64,000 bases of DNA from contig JBAUZG010000326.1 in NCBI GenBank assembly GCA_049585195.1, positions 1-64,000 on the forward strand, given 5' to 3'. Of the stretch, positions 50,823 to 60,091 are shown piece by piece. This DNA comes from KBS-96 sp049585195 (GTDB lineage Bacteria > Acidobacteriota > Terriglobia > Bryobacterales > Bryobacteraceae). Within the stretch, counting starts at the first letter, position 1. Each line of letters starts with the position of its first letter. The notes under the pieces are model-generated. The model saw only the letters and a list, made by a program, of their open reading frames with translations. It searched no databases and was not told the DNA's origin. The position numbers were made by a program, and so were the translations under genes.

Positions 50823-52395
50823 ATGAGCCTGAAGTGGGGAGCGCAGCTCCGCGCTTCAGGCCTCCTTGTTTTTGGGTTTAGATTTCTATCCAGGGGAATC
50901 GTGGAGCGGTGGGAAAGTGGGAAGCCTGTGGTTGGCTTTCCCCTTTCCCACCGCCCGTCGCGGCTGAGGGAATGTGGGAATCGCGCAGCGATTTCCAAGG
51001 CCTGTGGGCGCGGAGGGAAACCTGCTTCTGGTTTTCCTCGGCGTCCCTAGGCTGTCAGTTCCTCAGCCGTCCTCATGCGCTCCGATTTTCCTTGAGTTCG
51101 GCGAACAGCTTGCGCTTGGCTTCCTGCATCTGGCGAGCGGCCTGACTGTCGCTGAGCCGGTTGGCTTGCCGCTCCAGTTCCGTAGGTTTGACTCCCGGCT
51201 TTAGATAGCCAGTGAACTGCGGCACCTGTTGCAGCAGTTCCCAAGGTGTGGCGTAGCGCCGGTATACCCGCCGCTGTTTCCCTTTCTTATCCGTTGTGAT
51301 CTCCGGTATCACCGCACGGCCGATGAAAGTTGAGATATGGGTTCAAATGCTCGCGGTAAAAAGTCATTATGGCTGTTGCCTGGCTCGCGGCGATGTAGCC
51401 GTAGCCCATGTGTTTGCGGATCACTGCCGCATTTTTCGATTCCACAAGGCCGTTATCGTTGGAATGGCGCGGCCGCGATTTGGTCTGCTCGGCCAATAGC
51501 TTATTCAGCAATCGCGCCACCGTGTGATTGATGAACTCACTGCCGTTATCGGAATGAAAGCCCAAGATTCGGAATGGAAACTGCGCCAACATGTTTTCCA
51601 GCACCGGAATCAGCCACTGTTCTCCGATCTGCACGCTGGCGCCCACCACTTGCCATTGCGTGACCTCGTCGACAGCGTTGATGTGATACACGCCTTTCAC
51701 CCCATCCAGATCCCCCTGATGCACCGTGTCCACGCGCAAGTAGCCAGGCTTGCCTTGCGGGTCCGGCCGGCGACGTTCTCCGATGGCCACCTGCACCGGC
51801 CGGGTCTTCTCATATCGCAGCCCCTTCTCGCGATAGCTGCGGCTCTTGCGCAAGTTGTAGAGATGCGCCACCGAGATTCCAGCCAGCCGCTCGAAACGCT
51901 TGTCGCCATAGTGCTCAAACTCGCGCTGCAGGATCTGCCGCGTCGCTGGCCCGCTGAGCGTTTCGTGCGCTTCGTCCACTTCCACCAGCAGTGCCCCACG
52001 TCGGCGTTGCTGTAATGCTGCGCGAACCGATGCCGCCGGTAAGGGCGCTCTGGCACCGTTCCTGTTTCCACATAAGCGGCAATCAGTCGTGTGACCTGCG
52101 CCCGGCTGAGCCCGGTCATCTTCTGCACGTACCGCCGCACTAGCCCCTTCACTTGTTTGCTCTGCTTCCAGTACTCCTGTTCACAAAGCGTGCGGCTGAT
52201 CCAGGCATATACTTCCGACCGCTTGGCCGCCTCAAACTGCACTTCATCTGTTGCTTCCAGAAAGGCCCGGATCTGTTCCAGGCTCAATCGCTCCCCATTC
52301 CTCATGCTGACGTTCAATCCTCAGCATGCGGAACCACCTCCCCCAATCCTTCAGGCTCATCTTGCGTTAGAATCGAACCCCTCTTTCAGGCTCAT
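50823..52395 (-). mobile_element. Decayed insertion sequence with ATGAGCCTGAA ends
   Basis: Contains one degenerate DDE transposase (51073-52317). Left end ATGAGCCTGAA at 50823-50833, right end its complement TTCAGGCTCAT at 52385-52395, with an inner second copy (TTCAGGCTCATCTTGC at 52350-52365 and 52385-52400). Between the left end and the gene is a non-coding 240 bp with strong inverted repeats: CCTGAAG/CTTCAGG (50828-50860) and GCGGTGGGAAA.../TTTCCCACCGC (50911-50952). The exact ends and any target duplication could not be fixed. Confidence 0.55.
51073..52317 (-). pseudogene. DDE integrase-core transposase, two frameshifts
   Basis: Three frames make one protein of about 415 aa. Part 1 (from 52317) MRNGERLSLEQIRAFLEATD..., ends at HRFAQHYSNADV. 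Part 2 resumes near 51985 (VEVDEAHETLSGPATRQILQ) with the catalytic core: RVDTVHQGD (first Asp), ILGFHSDNGSEF (second Asp), LVESKNAAV (Glu), to LNFHRPCG. Part 3 (51312-51073) is VIPEITTDKKGKQRRVYRRYA and a helical tail. Frame changes at about 51985-51990 and 51305-51312 abolish the protein. Its IS family is not sure (IS3/IS481-like core). Confidence 0.75.
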
Positions 52396-52790
52396 CTTGC
52401 ATTGGACAAGACTGCGACTCGCCCTCGACCGCGATATGCCTTATAATGAGGGGGTCATTCTCGTAGGGACGGCCGGTGTTCCTTTTTCGTTGTTTCGAGG
52501 AGGAACCAAATCCGATTCGCCTCAGCCATCTCATATTCGTGCACACTTTATTTCAGCGACGCCTCGGAGAGGTGTTGGAAGAAGCAGCGAGAACCAAGCG
52601 CGTGCATTCGTGAGAAGAGGCTTTCCGGACTTTGAACAGGCGATCACACGACAATTGGCGTCACAGAATAAATTGAGCCGGTGAGAGTTTTTGCGCGGTC
52701 GCAAAAACTCTGTCATACCCTGACGGCCGCACAACAAACAGGTGCGGAATTGGTCGCTATACGGCAGATAGCCAGAAAAGGATCAGCTTT
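52396..52790. other. Gap between the IS and the histidine-kinase gene
   Basis: No credible gene. A hairpin at 52684-52711 (AGAGTTTTTGCG-cggt-CGCAAAAACTCT, perfect 12-bp stem) probably ends a transcript or is a protein site. A TATAAT at 52442 is seen without a matching -35. The kinase gene itself starts at 52791, with AAAAGGA about 8 nt upstream. Confidence 0.5.
52684..52711. terminator. Perfect 12-bp stem-loop upstream of the kinase gene
   Basis: AGAGTTTTTGCG / CGCAAAAACTCT with a 4-nt loop. Read in either direction the lower stem contains five T's and five A's, but no separate T-run follows, so it could be a bidirectional terminator or a regulator's operator. Confidence 0.45.
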
Positions 52791-55109
52791 ATGAAATCGA
52801 TGGCGAGTGGGATCAGCCATCTCGGCTTTGGAGCGGAGCACGAGGCGAGGCTTTATCAATTGTTGGTCAAGGAGCTGACCGAATACGCCATATTCTTTGT
52901 AAACCCCAATGGAAGGCTGGCCAGTTGGAACAGCGGTGTTGAGCGCATCCTTGGGTACCCCGAAGACGAATTTCTGGATCAGCCTTTCTCGATCCTGTTC
53001 ACACCGGAAGACCAGCTTGCCGGTATCCCGGAACAGGAGCTCGCCGGGGCGGAAGAACACGGAGTCGCATCCGACGAGCGGTGGCACGTCCGGAAAAGCG
53101 GGGAGCGGTTTTTCGTAAGCGGCCTGGTGATCGCGGCACACGGCAAATCCGGGGAAGTCGTCGGCTGTACGAAAATCATGCGTGACCATACCGGCCGCAA
53201 GCAGGCTGAGGAGCGGCTGGAAGAGGCGTATCGCAAGCACAAAGAACTCGCCTGCGCTTTAGATCTCACCCACATGATCATTCGGGATAGCGACGGCAAA
53301 ATCCGGCTCTGGACACAAGGAGCTCAGGAATTATATGGCTGGACAGCCCACGAGGCCCTGGGCGCCGTCTCATGGGAATTGCTGAATACCGAGTTTCCGG
53401 AGCGCTTGGAGGAGATTACGGACAAACTTCAACGAGAAGACCGCTGGCAAGGAGAGCTTAAACGCCGCTCGAAAGGCGGGCGGGAAATTTTCGTTGCCAG
53501 CCATTGGGTGGCGCACTATAACGACGCGGGCGAAATGCTCATCATTGAAGTGAACAACGATATAACAGAGCGCAAAACCGTAGAAATGGCACTGCGCGAA
53601 AGCGAGGAGACTACCCGAGCGCTCCTCGAATCGGCGGCGCAAGGCGTCATCGGCGTGGATGCCGATGGCAAGATGACGATGGTTAATGCCATGGCAGAGA
53701 AGCTGTTTGGCTATCAGCGAGAGGAATTAGTGGGCCAACCCATCGAAATGCTATTGCCGGAAGGAGTGAGGCATCAACACGTAGGGCATCGTGCAGACTA
53801 CTTCAGCAAACCCCGGACTCGGCCGATGGGCATCGGCCTGGACTTAAAAGCTCGCCGCAAAGACGGCACCGAGTTCCCAGTCGAAATCAGCCTGAGTCAT
53901 ATCGAAACGCGGCGCGGGCCACTGGCGGTCAGTTTGATCACGGACATTACCCAGCGGAAACAGGCCGAAGAAGCATTGGCCAGCCAAGCCGAAGAGCTCC
54001 GCTGCACGAATGAGGAACTGCGTGAAAGCGAGGGGACGCTCCGGGCGCTGTTGGAATCGGCTGCGCAAGGCGTCATTGGTGTGGATGGCCAAGGCAAGAT
54101 GACGATGGTTAATGCCATGGCGGAGAGGTTGTTTGGCTATCGGCGAGAGGAATTGGTGGGTCAACCCATCGAAATGCTATTGCCCGAAGGAGTGAGGCAT
54201 CAACACGTAGGACATCGTGCAGACTACTTCAGCAGGCCCCGGACTCGGCCGATGGGCATCGGCCTGGACTTAAAAGCTCGCCGCAAAGACGGCACTGAGT
54301 TTCCAGTCGAAATCAGCCTGAGTTATATCGAAACGCAGCGCGGGCCACTGGCAAAATGTTTGATCACTGACATCACCCAGCGGAAAGAAGCAGAGAAAGC
54401 GCTAATCATCCATGCGGAAGAGCTCCGGCGCGCGAATGAGGAACTGTCGCAATTCGCGCAAGTCGCCGCGCATGACCTTCAAACACCATTACGAAATATC
54501 AAGACTTCCGCCGAGTTCATGGCCAAACGCTACCAGGGCCAACTGGATCAAGCTGCCGATCAATTCATACAGTACATTGTGGGCGGCATCGATCAGATGC
54601 AAGAGCTGATTGAAGCATTGCTGACTTACGCTCGTGGGGGCGAGGAATCTGTTAGGAAAGATTCCGTGCAGGTCTCGACTGTCATTGAGACGGTGCTTGC
54701 AAATCTGAACTCGGAGATCGAGAAAACAGGAGCAGAAGTCACATGTAAAGCGCTGCCTGTCGTCGAAGGGGACGTTGTGCAGCTTTCGCAGCTTTTCCAA
54801 AACCTCATCGGGAATGCGATGAAGTACCGCAGCAAGGAGCCGCCGCGAATCACTATTTCAGCGCAAAAGAAGGACCAGAAATGGATTTTTTCGGTGCGCG
54901 ACAACGCTGTAGGAATTGCATTTGAGCACCGCGAGCGCATCTTCGCCCCGCTGAAGCGCCTGCACGGTCCAGAGATTCCAGGGAGCGGAATTGGGCTTGC
55001 CATTTGCAAGAAGATTGTCGAGCGTTCGGGCGGACGTATCTGGGTGGAGTCGCAAGTAGGCCAAGGTTCCACCTTCTATTTCACACTCCCCTTCGCTACG
55101 AAGGCATAA
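52791..55109 (+). CDS. PAS-domain sensor histidine kinase with duplicated PAS
   Basis: 772 aa, soluble (no TM). Four PAS domains: about 20-135, 150-265, 275-395 and 417-537; the last two are near-identical at protein and DNA level (offset 426 bp = 142 residues). Then a HisKA (QVAAHDLQTPLRNI with the phosphoacceptor His) and an HATPase: N-box LFQNLIGNAMKYRSKEPP, 'VRDNAVGIAFEHRERIF' (DNAVGI for DNGVGI), GSGIGLAICKKIVERSGG. It senses an intracellular cue and phosphorylates a response regulator; no regulator gene is adjacent, and the upstream gap is the decayed IS region. Confidence 0.9.
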   Translation: MKSMASGISHLGFGAEHEARLYQLLVKELTEYAIFFVNPNGRLASWNSGVERILGYPEDEFLDQPFSILFTPEDQLAGIPEQELAGAEEHGVASDERWHVRKSGERFFVSGLVIAAHGKSGEVVGCTKIMRDHTGRKQAEERLEEAYRKHKELACALDLTHMIIRDSDGKIRLWTQGAQELYGWTAHEALGAVSWELLNTEFPERLEEITDKLQREDRWQGELKRRSKGGREIFVASHWVAHYNDAGEMLIIEVNNDITERKTVEMALRESEETTRALLESAAQGVIGVDADGKMTMVNAMAEKLFGYQREELVGQPIEMLLPEGVRHQHVGHRADYFSKPRTRPMGIGLDLKARRKDGTEFPVEISLSHIETRRGPLAVSLITDITQRKQAEEALASQAEELRCTNEELRESEGTLRALLESAAQGVIGVDGQGKMTMVNAMAERLFGYRREELVGQPIEMLLPEGVRHQHVGHRADYFSRPRTRPMGIGLDLKARRKDGTEFPVEISLSYIETQRGPLAKCLITDITQRKEAEKALIIHAEELRRANEELSQFAQVAAHDLQTPLRNIKTSAEFMAKRYQGQLDQAADQFIQYIVGGIDQMQELIEALLTYARGGEESVRKDSVQVSTVIETVLANLNSEIEKTGAEVTCKALPVVEGDVVQLSQLFQNLIGNAMKYRSKEPPRITISAQKKDQKWIFSVRDNAVGIAFEHRERIFAPLKRLHGPEIPGSGIGLAICKKIVERSGGRIWVESQVGQGSTFYFTLPFATKA
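53593..54420 (+). repeat. Tandem duplication inside the kinase gene (2 x about 426 bp)
   Basis: The stretch beginning near 53593 is repeated from about 54019 with an exact 426-bp shift; long blocks such as 'GGATGGCATCTTACC'-free but otherwise identical PAS code (for example AAGATGACGATGGTTAATGC and GAAATGCTATTGCC in both) differ by scattered substitutions only. The shift is a multiple of three, so the gene stays open and gains one PAS plus its linker. Confidence 0.85.
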
Positions 55110-55221
55110 AGAGGAGCGCTCATCGATCAGGCGGGCACATCTGACAATCGAATCCACTCGGAGAGTATTGCGAACACAGGTCCTGCGGTCGTTCGCCTTG
55201 GTTCTGTCATCTGAGTGAGCC

Positions 55222-57855
55222 CTACGCTTCGTGGCGCAACGCTACAACTGGCTCTACTCTTCCTGCTCGAACAGCAGGCAACCAGGCTGCCAGGAGGGAA
55301 ATCAGGAAAAGCGCGAATACAACACCGATGGCAGAGGTTGCATCAAAAGGGGTAGCGGCAAAAACCTGGAATCGCACGACCTGTTCAAGGGCTACGCTAG
55401 CGCCCAATCCAATAACAAGCCCCAGCGCTGACACTCTGGCCACCATGCGCAGCACCAGTGCTAAAACATCCCGCCGGCTGGCCCCTAAGGCTAGGCGCAC
55501 GCCAATTTCGTGAGTTCGTTGCGCCACGTCGTAGGAGATGACGCTGTAGATGCCCGCTGCGGCAAGAGCCAAGCCTAACCCCGCAAAACAGCTAAACAAT
55601 GCCATGTTGAAGCGGGGCTCAACCGTCTCGAAACCCAGGATCTGCTGGAGAGTGACGGGATGACCAAGCGGAATGTCCTTGTCGATTTCGCGAACTCGTT
55701 GGCGAACTGCATTCAAGATCTTCAGAGGCTCGTCAACTGTCCGAATCGCGAGCCGTCGCTCGGAGGGAGCAAGTAATGTATAGGGAACGAAAACAGCCGG
55801 AAGAGTGACGTCGCGCAACCCCTGGTTCTTTGTGTCGCTAATAACGCCGACGATTGTTACCTCGGGATTACTCGCAGTTGACGCCAACACTTGCGGCGAT
55901 CCGGGGTTCGATAACAAATCAATTTTCATGCGCTTGCCAACGGGATTTTCGTTAACTGGCCACAGCTTAGCGGCCGCCTCGTTAATCAAGGCGAGATGTT
56001 CGGCATTCGCGACTTCTTGCGAGGTCAGTTGCCGGCCGCGTTTGAGTGGAATCCCAAGAGTTCGCAAGTAATCGCTGCTGATCAGGCCAACGACAATACG
56101 TTTATCTTCGGCCTGGGGCTGTCCCTCCAACGAGTAGAAAGATCTTGGCCCGCCGAATGGCATTCCGCCGTTTCCGATCGCGGCCGATTCCACGCCAGGG
56201 AGACTCGTCACGTTTTCGAGCAACTCCCTATCGAATGCATTGCGCTGTTCGAGGGTTTGGTAGCGCTTCGGAGAGAGCGGCACGTCCACCATCACCGTCT
56301 TGTCCGGCTGGAAGCCCGGATTGATCTTCAGAAGATCGGCAAAGCCGCGAATCGCGAGAACGGCGCCAGCTAACAAAATAACCGACAGTGCGACCTCCGT
56401 AATGACGAGCCAAGTACGCATCGCCTGCCCTTTGACACTGGCGCCCGCGCCTCGTCCGCCATCCTTTAAAGAGTCGGTAAGGTCGGGGCGGGAACAGCGG
56501 ATTGCCGGCGTCAAGCCAAACAGGATTCCGGTTAGCACCGACACTATCAACGAGAACAAAAGTACGGAGCCGTTTACCGTAATGCGCGCCTCGTTCGGAA
56601 TATAGTCCTCCGGAATAAACATCGCGATGATACGGATAGCTCCGAGAGCGAAAGCAACACCGAGCGCGCCGCCAAAGAGCGAGAGCAGGACGCTTTCGGT
56701 CAACAATTGCCGGATCAGCCGAGCTCGACCAGCTCCCACTGACAGGCGTACGGCGATTTCTCGTCTCCGAGTAGTCGTGCGCGCAAGTTGCAAATTGGCG
56801 ACATTCACGCAAGCGATTAGTAGCAGAAATCCGACAGCGAGCGATAACAAGTGCAGACTCGAAGCCATTTCGCCACTAGCCTCTGTGATATCCATGTAGT
56901 TCAGCAATTGAGTGCGAAAGCCGCCCCTCGGAAAGTTTCGCGGCTTCTCAGAAGCTAGGTGCAAGTTCAAATTCTGCAGCTGTTCCTCCGCGGCTTCTTT
57001 CGAGACACCTGGCCGCAACCGCATGATGACGTTGATGGAGCTTTCGTCTCTCAAATTCATACCCATTGGTAGCCAGAAGGCTTCATTGGTGTACCAGCCG
57101 AACCGTGGCGGCATAACTCCAATCACGGTATGTGGCACGTCATTTAGCACCAATTTCTTCCCGAGAGCGCTAGCTTGGCCATTGAATGTCTGCTGCCAAA
57201 AGCGATAGCTTAAGACCACGACTGGCGCCGGTTCGCCATCTGGGCTAACGTCGAAAGGCTGAATTGTGCGGCCAATTAGAGGTGGCACGCCGATAAAGTG
57301 GAAGGCGCCACTTGTGAGGAGAATTCCGAAGAATTGCTGCGGGCTGTTCTCGCCAGTCATCAGGACCTGCTCGAATGTTGTGGCCATCACCTCGCCGAAC
57401 GCCGGCAGCTTTTGAATCTCTGTAAATTCGCGACGTGAATAAGAGTGCCACCCGCTTGGCCGTTCCTTAGGCGCGAGAACCGCAGGAGCCCAGATTTGAT
57501 CCGGTTTGGCATAAGGATAGGGCGCAATTAGAACGCCGTAAATCACGCTAAACAGCGATGTGCTGACGCCTATTCCCAACACCACTGATATGAGAGCAAC
57601 CGCCGTGAAGCCGCGGCTCCGGGCAAAGCCGCGCAGTGCGTACCGAATGTCTTGCCAGAGCCGTTCGACCCAGATCCAGCCCCAGAGTTCACGCGAATCT
57701 TCCTTGGCCAGGGTGAGATTGCCAAACTTCCGCAACGCGGCATAGTGAGCTTTTGGAGGTGACATCCCTGATTCAATGTTTTGTTGGGTCTCGAACTCGA
57801 TGTGCTTCTTTATCTCGTCGTCGAGTTGTTCGCCACGGCTCTTCCACCAGTTCAC
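55222..57855 (-). CDS. ABC transporter permease, acidobacterial duplicated orphan (ADOP) type
   Basis: 877 aa, same architecture as 20780-23446: prefix ('LDDEIKKHIEFETQQNIESGMSPPKAHYAAL'), first TM at about 85 (GFTAVALISVVLGIGVSTSLF), MacB-type periplasmic domain, TMs near 340-470, and a second half ending 'AWLPAVRAGRVEPVVALRHEA'. No ATPase nearby. Its regulator gene (PadR) is just upstream, 15 bp apart, so both belong to one unit. The two orphan permeases in this window are only distantly similar, so they are not a recent duplicate. Confidence 0.9.
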   Translation of the reverse strand: MNWWKSRGEQLDDEIKKHIEFETQQNIESGMSPPKAHYAALRKFGNLTLAKEDSRELWGWIWVERLWQDIRYALRGFARSRGFTAVALISVVLGIGVSTSLFSVIYGVLIAPYPYAKPDQIWAPAVLAPKERPSGWHSYSRREFTEIQKLPAFGEVMATTFEQVLMTGENSPQQFFGILLTSGAFHFIGVPPLIGRTIQPFDVSPDGEPAPVVVLSYRFWQQTFNGQASALGKKLVLNDVPHTVIGVMPPRFGWYTNEAFWLPMGMNLRDESSINVIMRLRPGVSKEAAEEQLQNLNLHLASEKPRNFPRGGFRTQLLNYMDITEASGEMASSLHLLSLAVGFLLLIACVNVANLQLARTTTRRREIAVRLSVGAGRARLIRQLLTESVLLSLFGGALGVAFALGAIRIIAMFIPEDYIPNEARITVNGSVLLFSLIVSVLTGILFGLTPAIRCSRPDLTDSLKDGGRGAGASVKGQAMRTWLVITEVALSVILLAGAVLAIRGFADLLKINPGFQPDKTVMVDVPLSPKRYQTLEQRNAFDRELLENVTSLPGVESAAIGNGGMPFGGPRSFYSLEGQPQAEDKRIVVGLISSDYLRTLGIPLKRGRQLTSQEVANAEHLALINEAAAKLWPVNENPVGKRMKIDLLSNPGSPQVLASTASNPEVTIVGVISDTKNQGLRDVTLPAVFVPYTLLAPSERRLAIRTVDEPLKILNAVRQRVREIDKDIPLGHPVTLQQILGFETVEPRFNMALFSCFAGLGLALAAAGIYSVISYDVAQRTHEIGVRLALGASRRDVLALVLRMVARVSALGLVIGLGASVALEQVVRFQVFAATPFDATSAIGVVFALFLISLLAAWLPAVRAGRVEPVVALRHEA

Positions 57856-57870
57856 GCCCGGCTCCTTTCG

Positions 57871-58230
57871 CTATTTGCCCTGCTCTGGCAGGGGGCTTAG
57901 AATGCGTGCAATCGCTTCTGAAAACCTCTGCCATTTAGAAGTTTCGGCGAATAATTTCTTCCGGCCCGCTGCGGTTATTCGGTAGAAGCGGGCTTTCCGA
58001 TTGTTCTCAGAAACGCCATCGCCAGCGATAATCAGTCCCCGCTTCAAGAGACGCTGCAGTGCCGGATAAAGCGAGCCATGCCCAACCTGCAATACCTCTT
58101 CCGATCGGCTTTCTATCGACTTGGCGATGGCATGCCCATGCGCCGGTCTGAGCAGCAACGTTTGCAAAATCAAGAGATCAAGCGTACCCTGCAGAAGCTC
58201 AAGTTGGTTGCCTGGATTTCTAGTCGCCAT
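57871..58230 (-). CDS. PadR-family transcriptional regulator
   Basis: 119 aa. PadR signature: 'LLQGTLDLLILQTLLLRPAHGHAIAK', SLYPALQRLLKRGLIIAGDG and NNRKARFYRITAAGRKKL. Presumed repressor of itself and the following permease. Its start codon lies inside a palindrome (58229-58263) that also covers the promoter, so binding would stop transcription directly. Confidence 0.95.
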   Translation of the reverse strand: MATRNPGNQLELLQGTLDLLILQTLLLRPAHGHAIAKSIESRSEEVLQVGHGSLYPALQRLLKRGLIIAGDGVSENNRKARFYRITAAGRKKLFAETSKWQRFSEAIARILSPLPEQGK

Positions 58231-58263
58231 TCGACCTGTAGAATAACAGTATTCAGGTCGAAT
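58229..58263 (-). promoter_or_regulatory. PadR operator over promoter and start codon
   Basis: ATTCGACCTG (58229-58238) and CAGGTCGAAT (58254-58263): perfect 10-bp inverted repeat, 15-bp spacer containing an inner GAATA/TATTC pair. On the minus strand TTGTAA-17 bp-TATTCT is a plausible -35/-10 pair whose -10 ends 9 nt before the ATG. The transcript would have almost no leader. Confidence 0.7.
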
Positions 58264-58292
58264 TACAAGGGGAGAGTAAGCTGGGATTCAAT

Positions 58293-59783
58293 CTAGCAAT
58301 CTAGCCCGGGCGCAAGCAAACTCCGCAGCCGGCTGACCGAGCTGGGCATTTCTTCTGGGGTCGTGCTGCCAAAGCCGAGAATGAACCCTTGTTGCGGGGC
58401 CTTGTTCAAATAGGAAGGAGAAAGAGGCCATAGCCAAAGATTTTGCTCCGCGGCGCGCGTCGAAATCTCCCGATCGGAGAGTCCTTTCGGCAGCGTCACG
58501 ACAAGATGCATACCTGCTTCTCCGCCGATGACACTGAGTAGAGAGCCGAACTCGCTTTGAATGGCGCTAACAAGGGCGCTCCTGCGCTCGCTATACAGCA
58601 GCCGCGTTTTGCGTATGTGACGCGCGAAATGTCCTTCGTTTATAAAATCCGTGAGCACTGCCTGAAACAGGTGGGGTGGACAAAGATCCATCGCGCGGCG
58701 GACTGCTGCAAAACGTCCGATGAGATCGGGCGGAGCAACCACGTATCCGAGGCGTAAAGATGGAAACAGAGTCTTGCTGAAGGTTCCGATGTAGATTACA
58801 CGCGAGTTATGATCGAGGCCCTGCAAAGACGCGATGGGCATGTTTTCGTAACGATACTCGCTATCGTAGTCATCCTCGATGATCCAAGCGCCCGAGTCCT
58901 GCGCCCAGTCGAGCAATTGAAGACGCCGCGAGGCGCTCATGGTAACGCCCAATGGGTACTGGTGAGAGGGCGTGACATAAGCCGCGCGTGCCTTGCGGCA
59001 TTTCTTAATTCCGGCCGCTACATCTAAGCCCTCGTTATCGACCGGGACAGGTATCAGGCGACAACTGGACATCATGAGGGCGTGGCGCATCAACTCATAG
59101 CAGGGATCTTCAATCCATACGCGGTTTTCCCGGTCAAGTAGAACACGAGCAGAAATATCCAGCGCCTGTTGCGAACCGCTGACAATCATGATCTGCCGCG
59201 CTTCACAGTGCACGGCCCGCGCGGTTCTCAGATACGCGGCGATGGCTTCTCTAAAATCTTTGGAACCCATGGGGTCGGCGTAGTTGAGCGTCCTGGCGCG
59301 GGCGCTCCGGCAATGCCTCGCGACAAGACTGGACCATATTTGAAACGGAAACTGATTGAACGTCAATTGGCCTACGCTGAATGCTCCCCAGCCGTACGCC
59401 CATGGCGTACTTTCGCGGCGAGGGAGAAGTGCCGAACGGCTCGCGACAGGCCGCGGCCCTGAAGAAGCTTCGGCCACATTTGCGTTGCGGTACTCGCACG
59501 ATGTCAGTTGGTCTGGCAGCGAACTGGACACGAATGTTCCCGCGCCCGGGCGGCTTTCGAAATAGCCTTCGGCCAAAAGCTGAGCGTAAGCATTGAGAAC
59601 AGGAATGCGAGAGATCCCAAGTTCGGATGCAAGCGCGCGCGTTGATGGAATCTGTTGGCCGCAGCGCAAGTTGCGCCGCACGATAGTATCGCGGTAACCG
59701 TCGTAAATCTGCCTATAAAGCGGTTTCGCGGCTCTGCGATCAACGGCAATGACTGGGAAGAACCCGCCTGGTACCTTCTTCAT
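58293..59783 (-). CDS. MocR/PdxR-type regulator (GntR helix-turn-helix plus aminotransferase fold)
   Basis: 496 aa. N-terminal GntR wHTH (residues 20-85): PLYRQIYDGYRDTIVRRNLR, 'SELGISRIPVLNAYAQLLAEGYF'. The rest is a class-I aminotransferase fold: 'MIVSGSQQALDISARVLL', 'VWIEDPCYELMRHAL', 'IIEDDYDSEYRYENMPIASLQG', and the PLP Lys in 'YIGTFSKTLFPSLRLGYV'. MocR regulators sense PLP or an aminated ligand and control a divergent gene; here that is the DUF1223 gene at 60092, 308 bp away. Confidence 0.92.
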   Translation of the reverse strand: MKKVPGGFFPVIAVDRRAAKPLYRQIYDGYRDTIVRRNLRCGQQIPSTRALASELGISRIPVLNAYAQLLAEGYFESRPGAGTFVSSSLPDQLTSCEYRNANVAEASSGPRPVASRSALLPRRESTPWAYGWGAFSVGQLTFNQFPFQIWSSLVARHCRSARARTLNYADPMGSKDFREAIAAYLRTARAVHCEARQIMIVSGSQQALDISARVLLDRENRVWIEDPCYELMRHALMMSSCRLIPVPVDNEGLDVAAGIKKCRKARAAYVTPSHQYPLGVTMSASRRLQLLDWAQDSGAWIIEDDYDSEYRYENMPIASLQGLDHNSRVIYIGTFSKTLFPSLRLGYVVAPPDLIGRFAAVRRAMDLCPPHLFQAVLTDFINEGHFARHIRKTRLLYSERRSALVSAIQSEFGSLLSVIGGEAGMHLVVTLPKGLSDREISTRAAEQNLWLWPLSPSYLNKAPQQGFILGFGSTTPEEMPSSVSRLRSLLAPGLDC

Positions 59784-60091
59784 ATCCCAATCATAGTGGT
59801 CATATCAAAATCAGCCGAACTGGTTATTGTTTCCGACCACCTTCCGCGCCAAATTTGAAGTAATCGCTTAGGTACGGAAACATGAGGTTACAAACGTTGT
59901 CGCTTGCGGCGTTTCCACTTTTAATTCTTTCTCTAGGGTCTCGCCCAAACGCCAACGGGAGCGCTTCAGGGGACCGTAGCAGATCCGTCGGGGGGCCGCG
60001 GCCCCCGACGCGACTATCCACATAACGATTCGAGTGCTATTGCATCCCTGCGGGTGCAACTGACTGCATAGTCGAAGGATTGAGTTGAATT
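59784..60091. other. Divergent regulatory region between the MocR-type and DUF1223 genes
   Basis: No gene. It holds a near-perfect GC palindrome centred on CCGCGG (59986-60010), a GTGGTC...GACCAC inverted repeat (59796-59840) next to the MocR start, and a hairpin TTGCATCC-ctgc-GGGTGCAA (60040-60059) in the leader of the DUF1223 gene. None is followed by a T-run; the MocR-type protein is the obvious candidate to bind here. Confidence 0.45.
59986..60010. repeat. GC-rich imperfect palindrome
   Basis: CGTCGGGGGGCCGCGGCCCCCGACG (split: CGTCGGGGGGCCG / CGGCCCCCGACG): one extra G in the left arm; otherwise a 12-bp inverted repeat around CCGCGG. In the divergent region of the MocR-type gene. Confidence 0.4.

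Noticed and set aside
52365..52385. GGTTCGATTC-like stretch (minus strand) resembling a tRNA T-arm
   Set aside because: No cloverleaf can be drawn; it lies between the two IS-end repeats.
52091..52684. 197-aa open frame spanning the right end of the IS
   Set aside because: Runs antisense to the transposase remnant then into non-coding DNA; no recognisable domain.
20780..57855. The two orphan permease/PadR units as a recent duplication
   Set aside because: The proteins share architecture but differ widely in sequence, operator core and gene spacing.
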